A DNA stretch of 64,000 nt. Source: Paenibacillus sp. 19GGS1-52. GTDB taxonomy: Bacteria; Bacillota; Bacilli; Paenibacillales; Paenibacillaceae. The notes below the pieces were generated by a model that saw only the letters and a program-made list of their open reading frames with translations, did not search any database and was not told the origin of the DNA. Location: the NCBI RefSeq assembly GCF_022369515.1, contig NZ_CP059724.1, positions 558,001 through 622,000 of the forward strand. Direction: 5' to 3'. Below are positions 54,033-62,883 of the stretch, one piece after another (position 1 is the stretch's first letter; every line of letters begins with the position of its first letter). Made by a program: the position numbers and the translations under genes.

Positions 54033-55400
54033 GTGCTCAACCTGGGGACGGATAGCGAACTTGCCATTAAGAAGGATCAGCAATATTTATGGCACAATAT
54101 TACACCTTACAGTGAAACCAATCCGCCGATGATTGCCACTTCGGCAAGCGGCTCGTGGGTGACAGATATTAATGGTGATAAATTTCTGGATGGCATGTCC
54201 GGATTATGGTGTGTGAATGTCGGTTATGGCCGTAAGGAACTGGCGGAAGCGGCTTATAATCAGTTGCTGACCTTGCCATATTTCCCGCTGACGCAGAGTC
54301 ACTTGCCTGCGATTGCACTGGCGGAGAAGCTGAATGAGTGGCTGGGAGACGACTATGTAATCTTCTTCTCCAACAGTGGCTCGGAAGCGAATGAAGCAGC
54401 TTTTAAAATGGCGCGCCAATATCAGCAGCAGATCGGCCAGCATTACCGGCACAAGTTCATTGCCCGCTACCGCGGCTATCACGGCAGTACGCTCGGTTCC
54501 CTCTCGGCAACAGGCCAGGCTCAGCGTAAATATAAATACGAACCACTCGCTGGCGGTTTTCTGCATGTTGCTCCACCAGACAGCTACCGCCGTCCGGCAG
54601 GCATGACTGTTGAGGAATTCAATCTCCAATGTGCGCAGTCGATAGAGGATACAATTGTCTGGGAGGGCGTAGAAACGGTGGCGGCAGTGATTATGGAACC
54701 TGTGATTACGGGCGGTGGTGTGATCGTCCCTCATCAGATTTATCTGGATCGGGTCCAAGAAATCTGTACCAAACATGGTGTGCTGCTCATTATTGATGAA
54801 GTGATCTGCGGGTTCGGGCGCTCCGGGCGCAACTTCGGACACCATAATTACAATGTGAAGCCTGATATTGTGACCATGGCTAAAGGACTGACCAGCGCCT
54901 ACCTTCCATTGTCTGCAACTGCAGTCCGCAAGGATATTTATGAGGCTTTTAAGGATAACAGTGATGACTATGGGCACTTCCGTCATGTGAATACGTTCGG
55001 GGGCAATCCGGCGGCATGTGCACTTGCTCTGCGCAACCTCGAAATTCTTGAGCAGGAGAATCTGGTGGAACGTGCGGATATCCTCGGCGAAAGAATATAT
55101 AGTGAATTCTCCGAGCTGCTCGGTCACAAGCTTGTTGGCGATATTCGCCGCTTCGGGCTGGTGATTGGCATCGAGCTGGTTGAAGATAAAGTGAGCAAGA
55201 AGCCTGCTGATCTGGGCACAGTTAAAGGGATTATTGCCGAGTGCAAATCGAAGGGGCTTATTATCGGCAAGAATGGAGATACAGTAGCGGGCTTCAATAA
55301 TGTACTTACCTTCGCTCCGCCGCTATCCTCCACCGATGAAGATGTGCAGTTTATCGTAGATACCTTTAAATCTGTGCTGAACGGGAGCTGGGCAAAGTGA
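54033..55400 (+). CDS. Class III omega-amino acid/pyruvate transaminase (beta-alanine type)
   Basis: The 455-residue PLP enzyme has Lys in MAKGLTSAYLP, the phosphate/Asp loop IIDEVICGFGRSG and N-terminal WHNITPYSE. In context it would transaminate beta-alanine and beta-aminoisobutyrate to the semialdehydes used by MmsA. Its GTG start at 54033 follows AGGAGAG. The 3' end overlaps the convergent pucR by 35 bp. Confidence 0.9.
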   Translation: MLNLGTDSELAIKKDQQYLWHNITPYSETNPPMIATSASGSWVTDINGDKFLDGMSGLWCVNVGYGRKELAEAAYNQLLTLPYFPLTQSHLPAIALAEKLNEWLGDDYVIFFSNSGSEANEAAFKMARQYQQQIGQHYRHKFIARYRGYHGSTLGSLSATGQAQRKYKYEPLAGGFLHVAPPDSYRRPAGMTVEEFNLQCAQSIEDTIVWEGVETVAAVIMEPVITGGGVIVPHQIYLDRVQEICTKHGVLLIIDEVICGFGRSGRNFGHHNYNVKPDIVTMAKGLTSAYLPLSATAVRKDIYEAFKDNSDDYGHFRHVNTFGGNPAACALALRNLEILEQENLVERADILGERIYSEFSELLGHKLVGDIRRFGLVIGIELVEDKVSKKPADLGTVKGIIAECKSKGLIIGKNGDTVAGFNNVLTFAPPLSSTDEDVQFIVDTFKSVLNGSWAK

Positions 55401-57054
55401 ATTTCTCAGGGTACAGGAACTGGTAAGCGCGGAGTGCGACCTGGATGGAGATGCGGTTCTCGGGCAGCATGAAGTCTTCGCCTAGCAGTTCGGTAATTTT
55501 GTCCAAGCGATAATAGAGCGATTGTCTGACAATGAACAGGTTTCGGGCAGCAATCTGCTTGGAGCCGTCATGGTCCAGATAGACGCGCAGGGTGAGCATT
55601 AGCTCACTGCCTTTGGACTGATCGTGATCGATCAGTGGACCGAGGTAGCTGCGGATGAAGTTCTCCAGAGTTTTTCCGTCATTCAGGTTCAAGAGCAATT
55701 GAAAGACACCAAGCTCTTCGTAGAATAGCAAGGATTTCTGGTAACAAGAGTAGAGGGATAACGCTTGAACGGCCTCCTGATAACCGGCATAAGCGTGCTT
55801 CAGACCCCGCTGGGACTTGCTGACTCCGATGATGAGCTGCAGGTCCTTCAGTTTCTCATCAGAACGAATATGCTGCAAGGCATCCAAAGCCTGCTGCAAG
55901 CGGAGTTTGCCAGGTAGCTTGGACTGGATATCCAATGCGATGACGGTTAAACGGTTGTTTTTCAACGTGATCAGCGGACGTAGGGAATATTTCTCGAAGA
56001 TGGAACGCAGAATGAGCGACAGGTGAAAGGTAATGGACTCCCAATCGTTTTCTGAGCTGTTCCATTTGACGTCACGAGGGTTCTCAATCTCTATAAGGCA
56101 GACACGGTAAGGCAACTCATTTACAACATTGAAGTCGGGGCCGATCAGGCTTTTGAGACGGTTGTCATCTTCAATTCGGCCATTGATCAGCTCATCCACC
56201 CACAGATTCTCGGAAAAGAGCTTGCGCTCTTCCATATATCGTGTGCGCAGCAGTTCCTGGGCAATAGACAGGGAAGCTGAATCGAGCAGCATGCAGTCGA
56301 ACTCCTGTGGCTTGTGATTACAGACCATCAGGATATAGGCCCAGGTCTGATCCAAGGCGCCTACAGGCTTCACGGCGATCGTCTTATTCCCGTATTCACG
56401 GAAGTGAGGAGCGGCATCGGGTTGAGCACCTTCCATCTCTTCACTGAAGGAAGCGAAGAAATTCAGCAGTGGCCCTTGCTCCTCGGGCGAGATAGCTGGA
56501 AAGAACAGCGGTTTGCCTTGCAGCTGCATGTAGACAATCTGCGTGCGGGTGCTTTTGCACAATAATTGCAGCACCTTCAGTGTTCCTTGTGAGGTCAGTG
56601 TTAGACGGTGGAATTCGCGGGAGATGCTCTCTAGCTCCTGCAGCATCCGGTGATGGCGGTTGATGATAAGGGAGTGCAGGTCGAGTGTGATATCCACAAA
56701 ACGTACGGTACGCGGGAAGATAATCAACGGGAAATCGTGACTGTTAGCCAGATCGATCATTTCTTGCGGGACAATATTGAAATATACACCTAGCTCAATG
56801 CATAGGCAGGCAGCATTCTTATCGATCAGATTCTGCATGAACGCCAAAGAAGAAGGCAGATCCATGCTTACACCGATCCCGGTAGTTAAGATCATCTCTT
56901 CCCCGTGGATCAGACTTTCGAAGCTTGCGCTCTCTAGCACATGCACCCAACGAATGGCCCGGTTTAGACCGCTTTTTCCTCCGATGACTTCCGATTCCGC
57001 AAACAGTGGTCTCTTCAGTGCATCGCGAATTGTAAATACTAGCTCCCAATCCAT
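55366..57054 (-). CDS. PucR-family transcription regulator of the pyrimidine genes
   Basis: The protein has 562 residues: PucR N-terminal domain (about 5-125), a GGDEF-like middle region, and the C-terminal helix-turn-helix (about 495-550, KQIAARNLFIVRQSLYYRLDKI). PucR activates purine use in B. subtilis, and relatives control pyrimidine use. It lies between the two pyrimidine operons, divergent from preT. The ATG follows GAGGGGGG. Inference: it senses a pyrimidine or its breakdown product and acts at the shared palindromes. Confidence 0.88.
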   Translation of the reverse strand: MDWELVFTIRDALKRPLFAESEVIGGKSGLNRAIRWVHVLESASFESLIHGEEMILTTGIGVSMDLPSSLAFMQNLIDKNAACLCIELGVYFNIVPQEMIDLANSHDFPLIIFPRTVRFVDITLDLHSLIINRHHRMLQELESISREFHRLTLTSQGTLKVLQLLCKSTRTQIVYMQLQGKPLFFPAISPEEQGPLLNFFASFSEEMEGAQPDAAPHFREYGNKTIAVKPVGALDQTWAYILMVCNHKPQEFDCMLLDSASLSIAQELLRTRYMEERKLFSENLWVDELINGRIEDDNRLKSLIGPDFNVVNELPYRVCLIEIENPRDVKWNSSENDWESITFHLSLILRSIFEKYSLRPLITLKNNRLTVIALDIQSKLPGKLRLQQALDALQHIRSDEKLKDLQLIIGVSKSQRGLKHAYAGYQEAVQALSLYSCYQKSLLFYEELGVFQLLLNLNDGKTLENFIRSYLGPLIDHDQSKGSELMLTLRVYLDHDGSKQIAARNLFIVRQSLYYRLDKITELLGEDFMLPENRISIQVALRAYQFLYPEKFTLPSSRSAQI

Positions 57055-57147
57055 TGCTCTTCCCCCCTCGCTCTTCGTTATTGCACAGGCGCCTTGGATT
57101 TAGTCCATTCTCGGCCCATTCTCACACGTAAAAAATACAGTTTTGAA

Positions 57148-57166
57148 ATTAGACAAAGTGTCTAAT
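57148..57166. promoter_or_regulatory. ATTAGACA-N3-TGTCTAAT palindrome
   Basis: This is a perfect 8+8 bp palindrome about 93 bp upstream of pucR and about 210 bp before preT. The same half-site (TAGACAAA) occurs as an inverted pair at 48470-48516, before the other operon. Confidence 0.5.
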
Positions 57167-57319
57167 GCAACGAAAATTCGAATTGACTATAGTTTGAATA
57201 TAATATGTCAGGATATATGACCTAAATAGATAGAATTTAACTATAATTTTTGTATTGATTCTTATTTTACTACATTAACCCTTAGAAGTAAGTAAAATAT
57301 TAAGGCAATTCTCGTAATA

Positions 57320-57338
57320 ATGTTATATTATATAACAT
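57320..57338. promoter_or_regulatory. ATGTTATA-N3-TATAACAT palindrome before preT
   Basis: This is a perfect 8+8 bp palindrome about 40 bp before the preT start. It shares a 15-mer with the element at 48601. Confidence 0.6.
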
Positions 57339-57377
57339 AACACGAACATGAGTAACTTGCCCAGAGGAGGACAACCG

Positions 57378-58769
57378 ATGGATCACACTTCTCCATTAAC
57401 AACATTTACACCAGATATGTTCATGCGTAACTTTGCCGAGGCTGAGCCAGGCTTGACCCGCAAAGGTGCAATCGAAGAGTCTAATCGATGTTTGTATTGT
57501 TATGATGCTCCTTGCATTAAGGCTTGCCCGACTAGCATTAATATTCCTTCCTTTATTAAACGGATTGCCACCGATAATATGAAGGGTTCGGCCCAAACCA
57601 TTATGGATTCCAATCCCGTAGGTGCGAGCTGTGCACGTGTCTGTCCTACAGATGAATTATGCGAAGGAGCATGTGTACTGAATGATGCTTCGGCACCGAT
57701 CCAAATTGGATTGCTGCAGCGGTATGCGACCGATTGGGCGATCAATAGTGGTGTGCAATTATTTAAAGCGGGTGTGCCTAATGGTAAGAAAGTGGCCATT
57801 ATAGGTGGCGGTCCAGCCGGACTGTCCGCAGCAAGAGAGCTGGCGCGTGAAGGCTTTGGAGTGGTGATCTATGAAGCGAAATCGCTGGCTGGAGGTCTCG
57901 ATACGCATGGTATTGTGTCGTTCCGACTGCCACAGTCGATCTCACTCTGGGAAGTAGAGCAGGTAGAGAAGCTGGGCGTTGAGATACGCACAGGTGTGAA
58001 GGTTGGTATTGATATTACTGTAGAAGAGCTAAAGTCTAACTATGATGCCATTGTACTGGCGGCTGGTATGGGTTATGTTCCTCCGATCGGTATCGAGGGC
58101 GAGAAGCTGGCAGGCGTGTACGACGCAATTGAGCTGGTAGAGTCCACTAAGACAGGTATTCCAACCCTGGAGCTTATGGGTCAGCGGGTGGCTGTCATCG
58201 GTGCAGGCAACACGGCCATTGATGCGGCTACCTGTTCTGTAAGGCTGGGAGCTTCTAATGTGAAGATGGTTTATCGCCGGACCCGCGAAGAGATGACGGC
58301 TTATGACTTTGAATATGAATTCGCTAAACAGGATGGTGTGGAATTTAGCTGGCTTACCTTGCCTAAGCGTATCGTTGGCGACGAGCTGGGCCATGTGACC
58401 GGACTGGAATGCGTACAGATGAAGCTGACAGGAGAGACCGGGAAGGACGGCAGACTTGTGCCGATGCCGGTAGAGGGTTCCGAGTTCATCATGCCTCTAG
58501 AGGCAGTAGTAGTGGCTATTGGACAAAAGCGGCGCACCGATCTGATCGATGCTCTCGGCCTTACGCATAACTGGGGTATCGTGGATATTGACGAAGCCAC
58601 CTATAGAACCTCCGACCCGCAGATCTATGCTGCCGGCGATATTGTCTTTGGCTCCGGCAAAGGTGAAGCGATGGTAGTATCCGCAGCCCAGCAGGGCAAG
58701 GAAGCCGCTTATGCGATCGTTAAGCAATACTTGGGGCAGCAGGATAGCGTTGTTGGATCAGCAGTCTAG
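57378..58769 (+). CDS. preT: NAD-dependent dihydropyrimidine dehydrogenase subunit
   Basis: The 463-residue flavoprotein subunit has an Fe-S head (CLYCYDAPCIKACPTSINIP, and CARVCPTDELCEGACV), the FAD site IGGGPAGLSAARELA and the NAD site VIGAGNTAIDAA. It passes electrons to PreA to interconvert uracil/thymine and their dihydro forms. I chose the ATG at 57378 because AGAGGAGG precedes it; one at 57348 has no site. It is first of four genes. Confidence 0.93.
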   Translation: MDHTSPLTTFTPDMFMRNFAEAEPGLTRKGAIEESNRCLYCYDAPCIKACPTSINIPSFIKRIATDNMKGSAQTIMDSNPVGASCARVCPTDELCEGACVLNDASAPIQIGLLQRYATDWAINSGVQLFKAGVPNGKKVAIIGGGPAGLSAARELAREGFGVVIYEAKSLAGGLDTHGIVSFRLPQSISLWEVEQVEKLGVEIRTGVKVGIDITVEELKSNYDAIVLAAGMGYVPPIGIEGEKLAGVYDAIELVESTKTGIPTLELMGQRVAVIGAGNTAIDAATCSVRLGASNVKMVYRRTREEMTAYDFEYEFAKQDGVEFSWLTLPKRIVGDELGHVTGLECVQMKLTGETGKDGRLVPMPVEGSEFIMPLEAVVVAIGQKRRTDLIDALGLTHNWGIVDIDEATYRTSDPQIYAAGDIVFGSGKGEAMVVSAAQQGKEAAYAIVKQYLGQQDSVVGSAV

Positions 58770-58789
58770 GCAGTTAGACCATGAATTTA

Positions 58790-58816
58790 AAAGTCTGGTG
58801 TCTTCATACAGACTTT
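58790..58816 (+). other. Intercistronic hairpin between preT and preA
   Basis: AAAGTCTG pairs with CAGACTTT over an 11-nt loop. With only TTAC after it, it is more like a processing or attenuation hairpin than a full terminator. Confidence 0.4.
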
Positions 58817-58838
58817 ACATGATAGGGAGGGAACATCA

Positions 58839-60128
58839 ATGGCAGATTTGAGTATTAATCTCGCAGGAATCAAGTCACCCAATCCGTTCTGGCTGGCCTC
58901 AGCGCCACCTACCAACACAGGTTATCAAGTGCAGCGGGCATTTGAAGCCGGTTGGGGAGGTGCTGTATGGAAGACGCTCGGTGAGCCGATCATTAATGTC
59001 TCTTCCCGTTTTGCAGCAGTACATTTCAATGGTCAACGGGTAGCAGGCTTCAATAATATTGAACTGATTACGGATCGCCCGCTCGAGGTGAACCTGAAGG
59101 AAATATACGAAACGAAGAAAAAATTTCCCAATCATGCGATTATCGCTTCTCTGATGGTGGAACCCACTCAGGAGAAATGGCATGAGATTGTCAAGCGTGT
59201 AGAAGCTATCGGGGTAGATGGGCTGGAGCTGAACTTTGGCTGTCCGCACGGTATGGCAGAACGCGGGATGGGGGCGGCCTCAGGGCAGCAGCCCGATCTG
59301 GTCCAGGCGCAGACGACCTGGGTGAAGGAAGTGGCAACGACACCTGTTATTGTGAAGCTTACCCCGAACATTACGGATATTACGGTTGTTGCCCGGAGCG
59401 CTGTTCAAGGCGGCGCCGATGCAATCAGTATGATCAATACGATCAACAGTCTGGCAGGCGTTGATATTCATAGCTGGAATACACTGCCTAATGTTGGGGG
59501 TCAAGGGGCGCATGGCGGTTATTGTGGACCTGCTGTGAAGCCGATTGCACTAAGTATGGTAGCAGAGTGTGCGCGCGATCTTGGTGTGGGCGTACCCATT
59601 TCTGGAATTGGCGGTATTTCCACTTGGCAGGATGTGGTGGAATTTATGCTGATGGGTGCCACAGGTATTCAGGTATGTACAGCAGTTATGCATCACGGTT
59701 TCCGGATTGTGGAGGAAATGATCGATGGGTTGAACAACTATCTGGATGATAAGGGCTTAGCCTCCGTGACTGAGTTGATCGGAAAGTCTGTGTCAAGATA
59801 CTCCAATTGGGGCGATCTGGATCTCAACTATAAAGTGGTAGCGCGGATTAATGAGGATAACTGCATCAATTGCAACAAATGCCACATTGCTTGCGAGGAT
59901 GCTTCGCATCAATGTATAGATATGTTAACGAATGCCGAAGGCAAAGCTATTTTGCAGGTGCGTGAAGAAGACTGTGTGGGTTGTAATCTCTGTTCTATTG
60001 TCTGTCCGGCTGAGGGTGCGATTGATATGATCCCGCTGGAAAATGGGGCTGCACCCTTAACTTGGAATGAGCGCCAAAAGGTGATCAGCTCGTTGAATGG
60101 CTCTTATTCAGAAGCGGAGGTGGTGTAA
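58839..60128 (+). CDS. preA: NAD-dependent dihydropyrimidine dehydrogenase catalytic subunit
   Basis: The 429-residue protein has an FMN/dihydroorotate-dehydrogenase-like barrel (ELNFGCPHGM, catalytic-loop Cys in GYCGPAVKP) and a C-terminal double [4Fe-4S] region (CINCNKCHIAC and CVGCNLCSIVCP). The ATG follows GGGAGG. It partners with PreT. Confidence 0.94.
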   Translation: MADLSINLAGIKSPNPFWLASAPPTNTGYQVQRAFEAGWGGAVWKTLGEPIINVSSRFAAVHFNGQRVAGFNNIELITDRPLEVNLKEIYETKKKFPNHAIIASLMVEPTQEKWHEIVKRVEAIGVDGLELNFGCPHGMAERGMGAASGQQPDLVQAQTTWVKEVATTPVIVKLTPNITDITVVARSAVQGGADAISMINTINSLAGVDIHSWNTLPNVGGQGAHGGYCGPAVKPIALSMVAECARDLGVGVPISGIGGISTWQDVVEFMLMGATGIQVCTAVMHHGFRIVEEMIDGLNNYLDDKGLASVTELIGKSVSRYSNWGDLDLNYKVVARINEDNCINCNKCHIACEDASHQCIDMLTNAEGKAILQVREEDCVGCNLCSIVCPAEGAIDMIPLENGAAPLTWNERQKVISSLNGSYSEAEVV

Positions 60129-60130
60129 GG

Positions 60131-61558
60131 ATGAAGAAGATCATCAAGAACGGAATTATTGTTACTGCAGCAGACACTTATACAGGGGATGTAGCCCTAG
60201 AGGACGGTATTATTACAGAGATCGGTCTCAACCTGATGGCCGAGGGTGCAGAGATTATTGATGCGTCTGGGTGTTATGTATTTCCTGGAGGCATTGACCC
60301 GCACACGCATCTGGATATGCCCTTTGGCGGAACGGTTACTGCAGATGATTTCGAGACCGGGACCATTGCCGCTGCTTACGGCGGAACGACAACCGTTATA
60401 GATTTCTGTCTGACCACCAAAGGCCAACCGCTGCAACAGGCCGTGGATACTTGGCATCATAAATCGCAGGATAAGGCTGTCATTGATTACAGTTTCCACC
60501 TTATGGTCTCCGAGTTGAACGATACGGTGCTTGGGGAACTTCCGCAGATCATCGAGAAGGAAGGCATCACCTCGCTCAAGGTGTTTATGGCCTATAAGAA
60601 CACCTTTCAAGCGGATGATGGAACACTCTTTAAGACCTTGCAAGTTGCCAAAAGAGAAGGTGCACTGGTCATGGTCCATGCCGAGAACGGCGATGTGATC
60701 GAGTATTTGGTAGAGCAGGCTTTAGCTGCGGGCAATACTGACCCTATCTACCATGCGTTAACCCGCCCACCGGAGCTGGAAGGCGAAGCTACCGGCCGGG
60801 CTGCCTATTTGACAGAGCTGACCGATTCGCAGTTGTATGTTGTGCATGTGACCTGCGCTGAAGCAGTAGGGAAGATTGCTGAAGCGCGTAAAAAAGGGCT
60901 GCGTATTTACGGCGAGACCTGCCCACAATATTTGGTGCTGGATCAGACGGCATTAGAGAAGCCTAACTTCGAAGGTGCAAAATATGTATGGTCTCCACCG
61001 CTACGTGAGCAGTGGAATCAGGATGTACTCTGGGATGCACTATGGAGTGGAAGTCTGCAAACGATCGGCTCTGATCAGTGTTCTTTTAACTTCAAGGGAC
61101 AGAAGGATCTTGGGCTGGGCGATTTCTCCAAAATTCCGAACGGCGGACCGACCATTGAGGACAGGTTCAGCATTTTATATTCGGAAGGTGTGCAAAAGGG
61201 TCGGATTTCATTGAATAAATTCGTAGATATCATTTCAACCTCCAGTGCCAAGCTGTTTGGTCTGTTTCCGCAAAAGGGAACTATCGCCGTAGGCAGTGAC
61301 GCTGACATCGTCATCTTTGATCCGTCCATAGAAAGAATAATTTCTGCCGAAAGCCATCATATGAACGTCGATTATAATGCCTTTGAAGGCTTAGAAGTCA
61401 AAGGTGAGCCGGTCTCCGTGCTGAGCCGGGGTGAATTTGTGATCCGCAACAAGGAATTTGTCGGCAAAGCAGGCTCCGGCAAATACCTGCAACGGAAACG
61501 GTTTGCAGCGGAGGCTCCTCGTCCGTCCAAAACAGCAATTAGTGGAGGAGTGGTATAA
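60131..61558 (+). CDS. hydA: Dihydropyrimidinase (D-hydantoinase)
   Basis: The 475-residue amidohydrolase has metal ligands in DPHTHLDMPFGG, the carboxylated Lys in TSLKVFMAYKN, His in VHAENGD and VHVTCAEA, and Asp in GSDQCSF. It opens dihydrouracil/dihydrothymine to N-carbamoyl-beta-alanine/aminoisobutyrate. The start is 3 bases after the preA stop. Confidence 0.94.
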   Translation: MKKIIKNGIIVTAADTYTGDVALEDGIITEIGLNLMAEGAEIIDASGCYVFPGGIDPHTHLDMPFGGTVTADDFETGTIAAAYGGTTTVIDFCLTTKGQPLQQAVDTWHHKSQDKAVIDYSFHLMVSELNDTVLGELPQIIEKEGITSLKVFMAYKNTFQADDGTLFKTLQVAKREGALVMVHAENGDVIEYLVEQALAAGNTDPIYHALTRPPELEGEATGRAAYLTELTDSQLYVVHVTCAEAVGKIAEARKKGLRIYGETCPQYLVLDQTALEKPNFEGAKYVWSPPLREQWNQDVLWDALWSGSLQTIGSDQCSFNFKGQKDLGLGDFSKIPNGGPTIEDRFSILYSEGVQKGRISLNKFVDIISTSSAKLFGLFPQKGTIAVGSDADIVIFDPSIERIISAESHHMNVDYNAFEGLEVKGEPVSVLSRGEFVIRNKEFVGKAGSGKYLQRKRFAAEAPRPSKTAISGGVV

Positions 61559-61782
61559 TGTCCGCGTTCGCTGAGTTTGCCAAGGAACAGCAGGAAGTTG
61601 ATGGGCTACTGTTCAAAGGATATACTATTGCCGGTATCCTGGAGGATCTGGACGGTGCCAGAATTAAATTCGTTCGCGCCGAACCTGCGAAGAGCGCGGT
61701 GGAACTTCTGCTCCTTACTGCAGATGCACGAAAGTATGTGACTACACTTATTTTTGCCGGGCATGGAGCTTCAGGGAAATAA
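61558..61782 (+). CDS. Small protein of unknown function coupled to hydA
   Basis: The 74-residue cytoplasmic protein begins MSAFAEFAKEQQEVDGLL, then a predicted alpha/beta segment (GYTIAGILEDLDGARIKFVR) and a Gly-rich tail (GHGASGK). No family is recognised. The ATG overlaps the hydA stop by 1 nt (TAATG) with GGAGGAG upstream, so it is translated with hydA. The gene has a terminator immediately after it. It may be an accessory subunit, regulator or small enzyme of pyrimidine breakdown. Confidence 0.72.
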   Translation: MSAFAEFAKEQQEVDGLLFKGYTIAGILEDLDGARIKFVRAEPAKSAVELLLLTADARKYVTTLIFAGHGASGK

Positions 61783-61825
61783 AGGGACTAATCTGAATTT
61801 ACACTTCTATCTGTACAAATGGACA

Positions 61826-61866
61826 AAGAAACGTCTATCGCCCTCAAAGGACGACAGGCGTTTCTT
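61826..61866 (+). terminator. Terminator of the preT-preA-hydA operon
   Basis: AAGAAACGTCT (61826-61836) pairs with AGGCGTTTCTT (61856-61866), with one G-U pair. Confidence 0.75.
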
Positions 61867-61913
61867 CTTGTTGTGTCTTTGAAACATTCAGAATGGTGAT
61901 GCGAAAAATACGA

Positions 61914-61942
61914 TTGACAGTTATCTACAAGTGTCCTATATT
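61914..61942 (+). promoter_or_regulatory. Sigma-A promoter of metNIQ
   Basis: TTGACA (61914-61919), a 17-bp spacer and TATATT (61937-61942). Start is expected near 61949. Confidence 0.85.
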
Positions 61943-61948
61943 AATCCT

Positions 61949-62036
61949 ATGTATTTAATCGGAATAAAATTGATTGACCAGAAAGCTGGAGATCAAGTCC
62001 TACCGTCGTATGCGGTGAGGCTTGATCTTTTTTTTA
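61949..62036 (+). ncRNA. Leader RNA with intrinsic terminator upstream of metN
   Basis: From the expected start to the T run is about 88 nt. The terminator stem pairs AGATCAAG (61990-61997) with CTTGATCT (62021-62028), extends through inner pairs and is followed by eight Ts. Upstream of it CCAG-aaag-CTGG could make a small stem. I see neither the SAM-I core nor a T-box motif. It could be a regulated attenuator or a small RNA. Confidence 0.5.
61990..62036 (+). terminator. Attenuator-type terminator in the metN leader
   Basis: A stable stem with a T8 tract 65 bases before the metN start. Confidence 0.85.
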
Positions 62037-62100
62037 TTGAAATATAAGAGATAGCGCAAGCGGGTTGTAGTATCCAATGGAGGATGGAGTGAGTGGGCAT

Positions 62101-62883
62101 ATGATTGTTGTTAAACATTTGACCAAAAGTTACCTTTCTCGGGATGGGGCAGTATCTGCCTTAGAAGATGTTAATCTACATATCAAAAAAGGTGAGATAT
62201 TCGGCATTATCGGTTCCAGCGGGGCCGGTAAATCCTCCTTAATTCGTTGCCTTAACCGTCTGGAGGAACCAGATTCAGGCAGTATTGAAATAGGAGGCAC
62301 CGTAATTACAGACTTAAAAGGAAAAGACTTGCGGTTAGCCCGACGCAGAATCGGCATGATCTTCCAACAGTTTAATCTGCTGGATTCCAAGACAGTGTAT
62401 GGAAACGTAGCGTTCCCGCTAAAAGTAGCTGGTTATTCTAGGCAGGATATTCAGCGGCGTGTGTATGACATCCTTGAATTGGTACAGCTAAGTGACAAAG
62501 CGAATGCCTACCCGTCACAGCTCAGCGGAGGCCAGAAGCAAAGAGTAGGCATTGCCCGTGCGCTCGCTGTTGAGCCAGACGTATTGCTCTCCGATGAGGC
62601 TACGTCTGCGCTAGATCCGCAGACAACCTTTTCCATTCTAGAGCTGCTGCAGGATATTAACCGAAAGCTGCAACTTACCATTGTACTCATTACGCATGAA
62701 ATGGATGTGCTGCGGCATATTTGCAGTGAAGCGGCTGTTATTGAGGGTGGGCGTATTGTGGAGACGGGTTCGGTAGAACAGCTATTTCACCGTCCTGAGA
62801 GCGAAACGGCCAAGCAATTTGTGAACATATTCAACTACTACAAGGCTGGGAGCGAAGCGGAGAAGGTGGTGATGCTGCGATGA
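62101..62883 (+). CDS. metN: Methionine ABC transporter ATPase
   Basis: The 260-residue ATPase has Walker A GSSGAGKSS, signature LSGGQKQRV, Walker B VLLSDEATSALDP (D-E positions as in MetN) and H-loop ITHEMDV. It lacks the long C-terminal NIL/ACT domain found in many MetN proteins; the sequence ends soon after FVNIFNYY. The start is uncertain: ATG at 62101 has GGAG 11 nt away, while a GTG at 62089 has GGAGG 5 nt away. Confidence 0.9.
   Translation: MIVVKHLTKSYLSRDGAVSALEDVNLHIKKGEIFGIIGSSGAGKSSLIRCLNRLEEPDSGSIEIGGTVITDLKGKDLRLARRRIGMIFQQFNLLDSKTVYGNVAFPLKVAGYSRQDIQRRVYDILELVQLSDKANAYPSQLSGGQKQRVGIARALAVEPDVLLSDEATSALDPQTTFSILELLQDINRKLQLTIVLITHEMDVLRHICSEAAVIEGGRIVETGSVEQLFHRPESETAKQFVNIFNYYKAGSEAEKVVMLR

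Larger units (their letters stand above)
57055..57377. other. Divergent control region of pucR and preT
   Basis: This 323-bp gap contains no gene. It is AT-rich and holds the two inverted repeats listed separately, TATAAT at 57199-57204 and a TTGACT at 57183-57188 that is too close to it for a standard promoter. Confidence 0.6.

Noticed and set aside
54204..55127. 307-codon open frame antisense to the transaminase
   Set aside because: It is opposite a full PLP enzyme with intact motifs. The composition is Cys/His-rich, as in shadow frames.
61949..62036. SAM-I riboswitch or T-box
   Set aside because: The leader is too short and lacks both the SAM-I conserved core and the T-box AGGGTGG motif.
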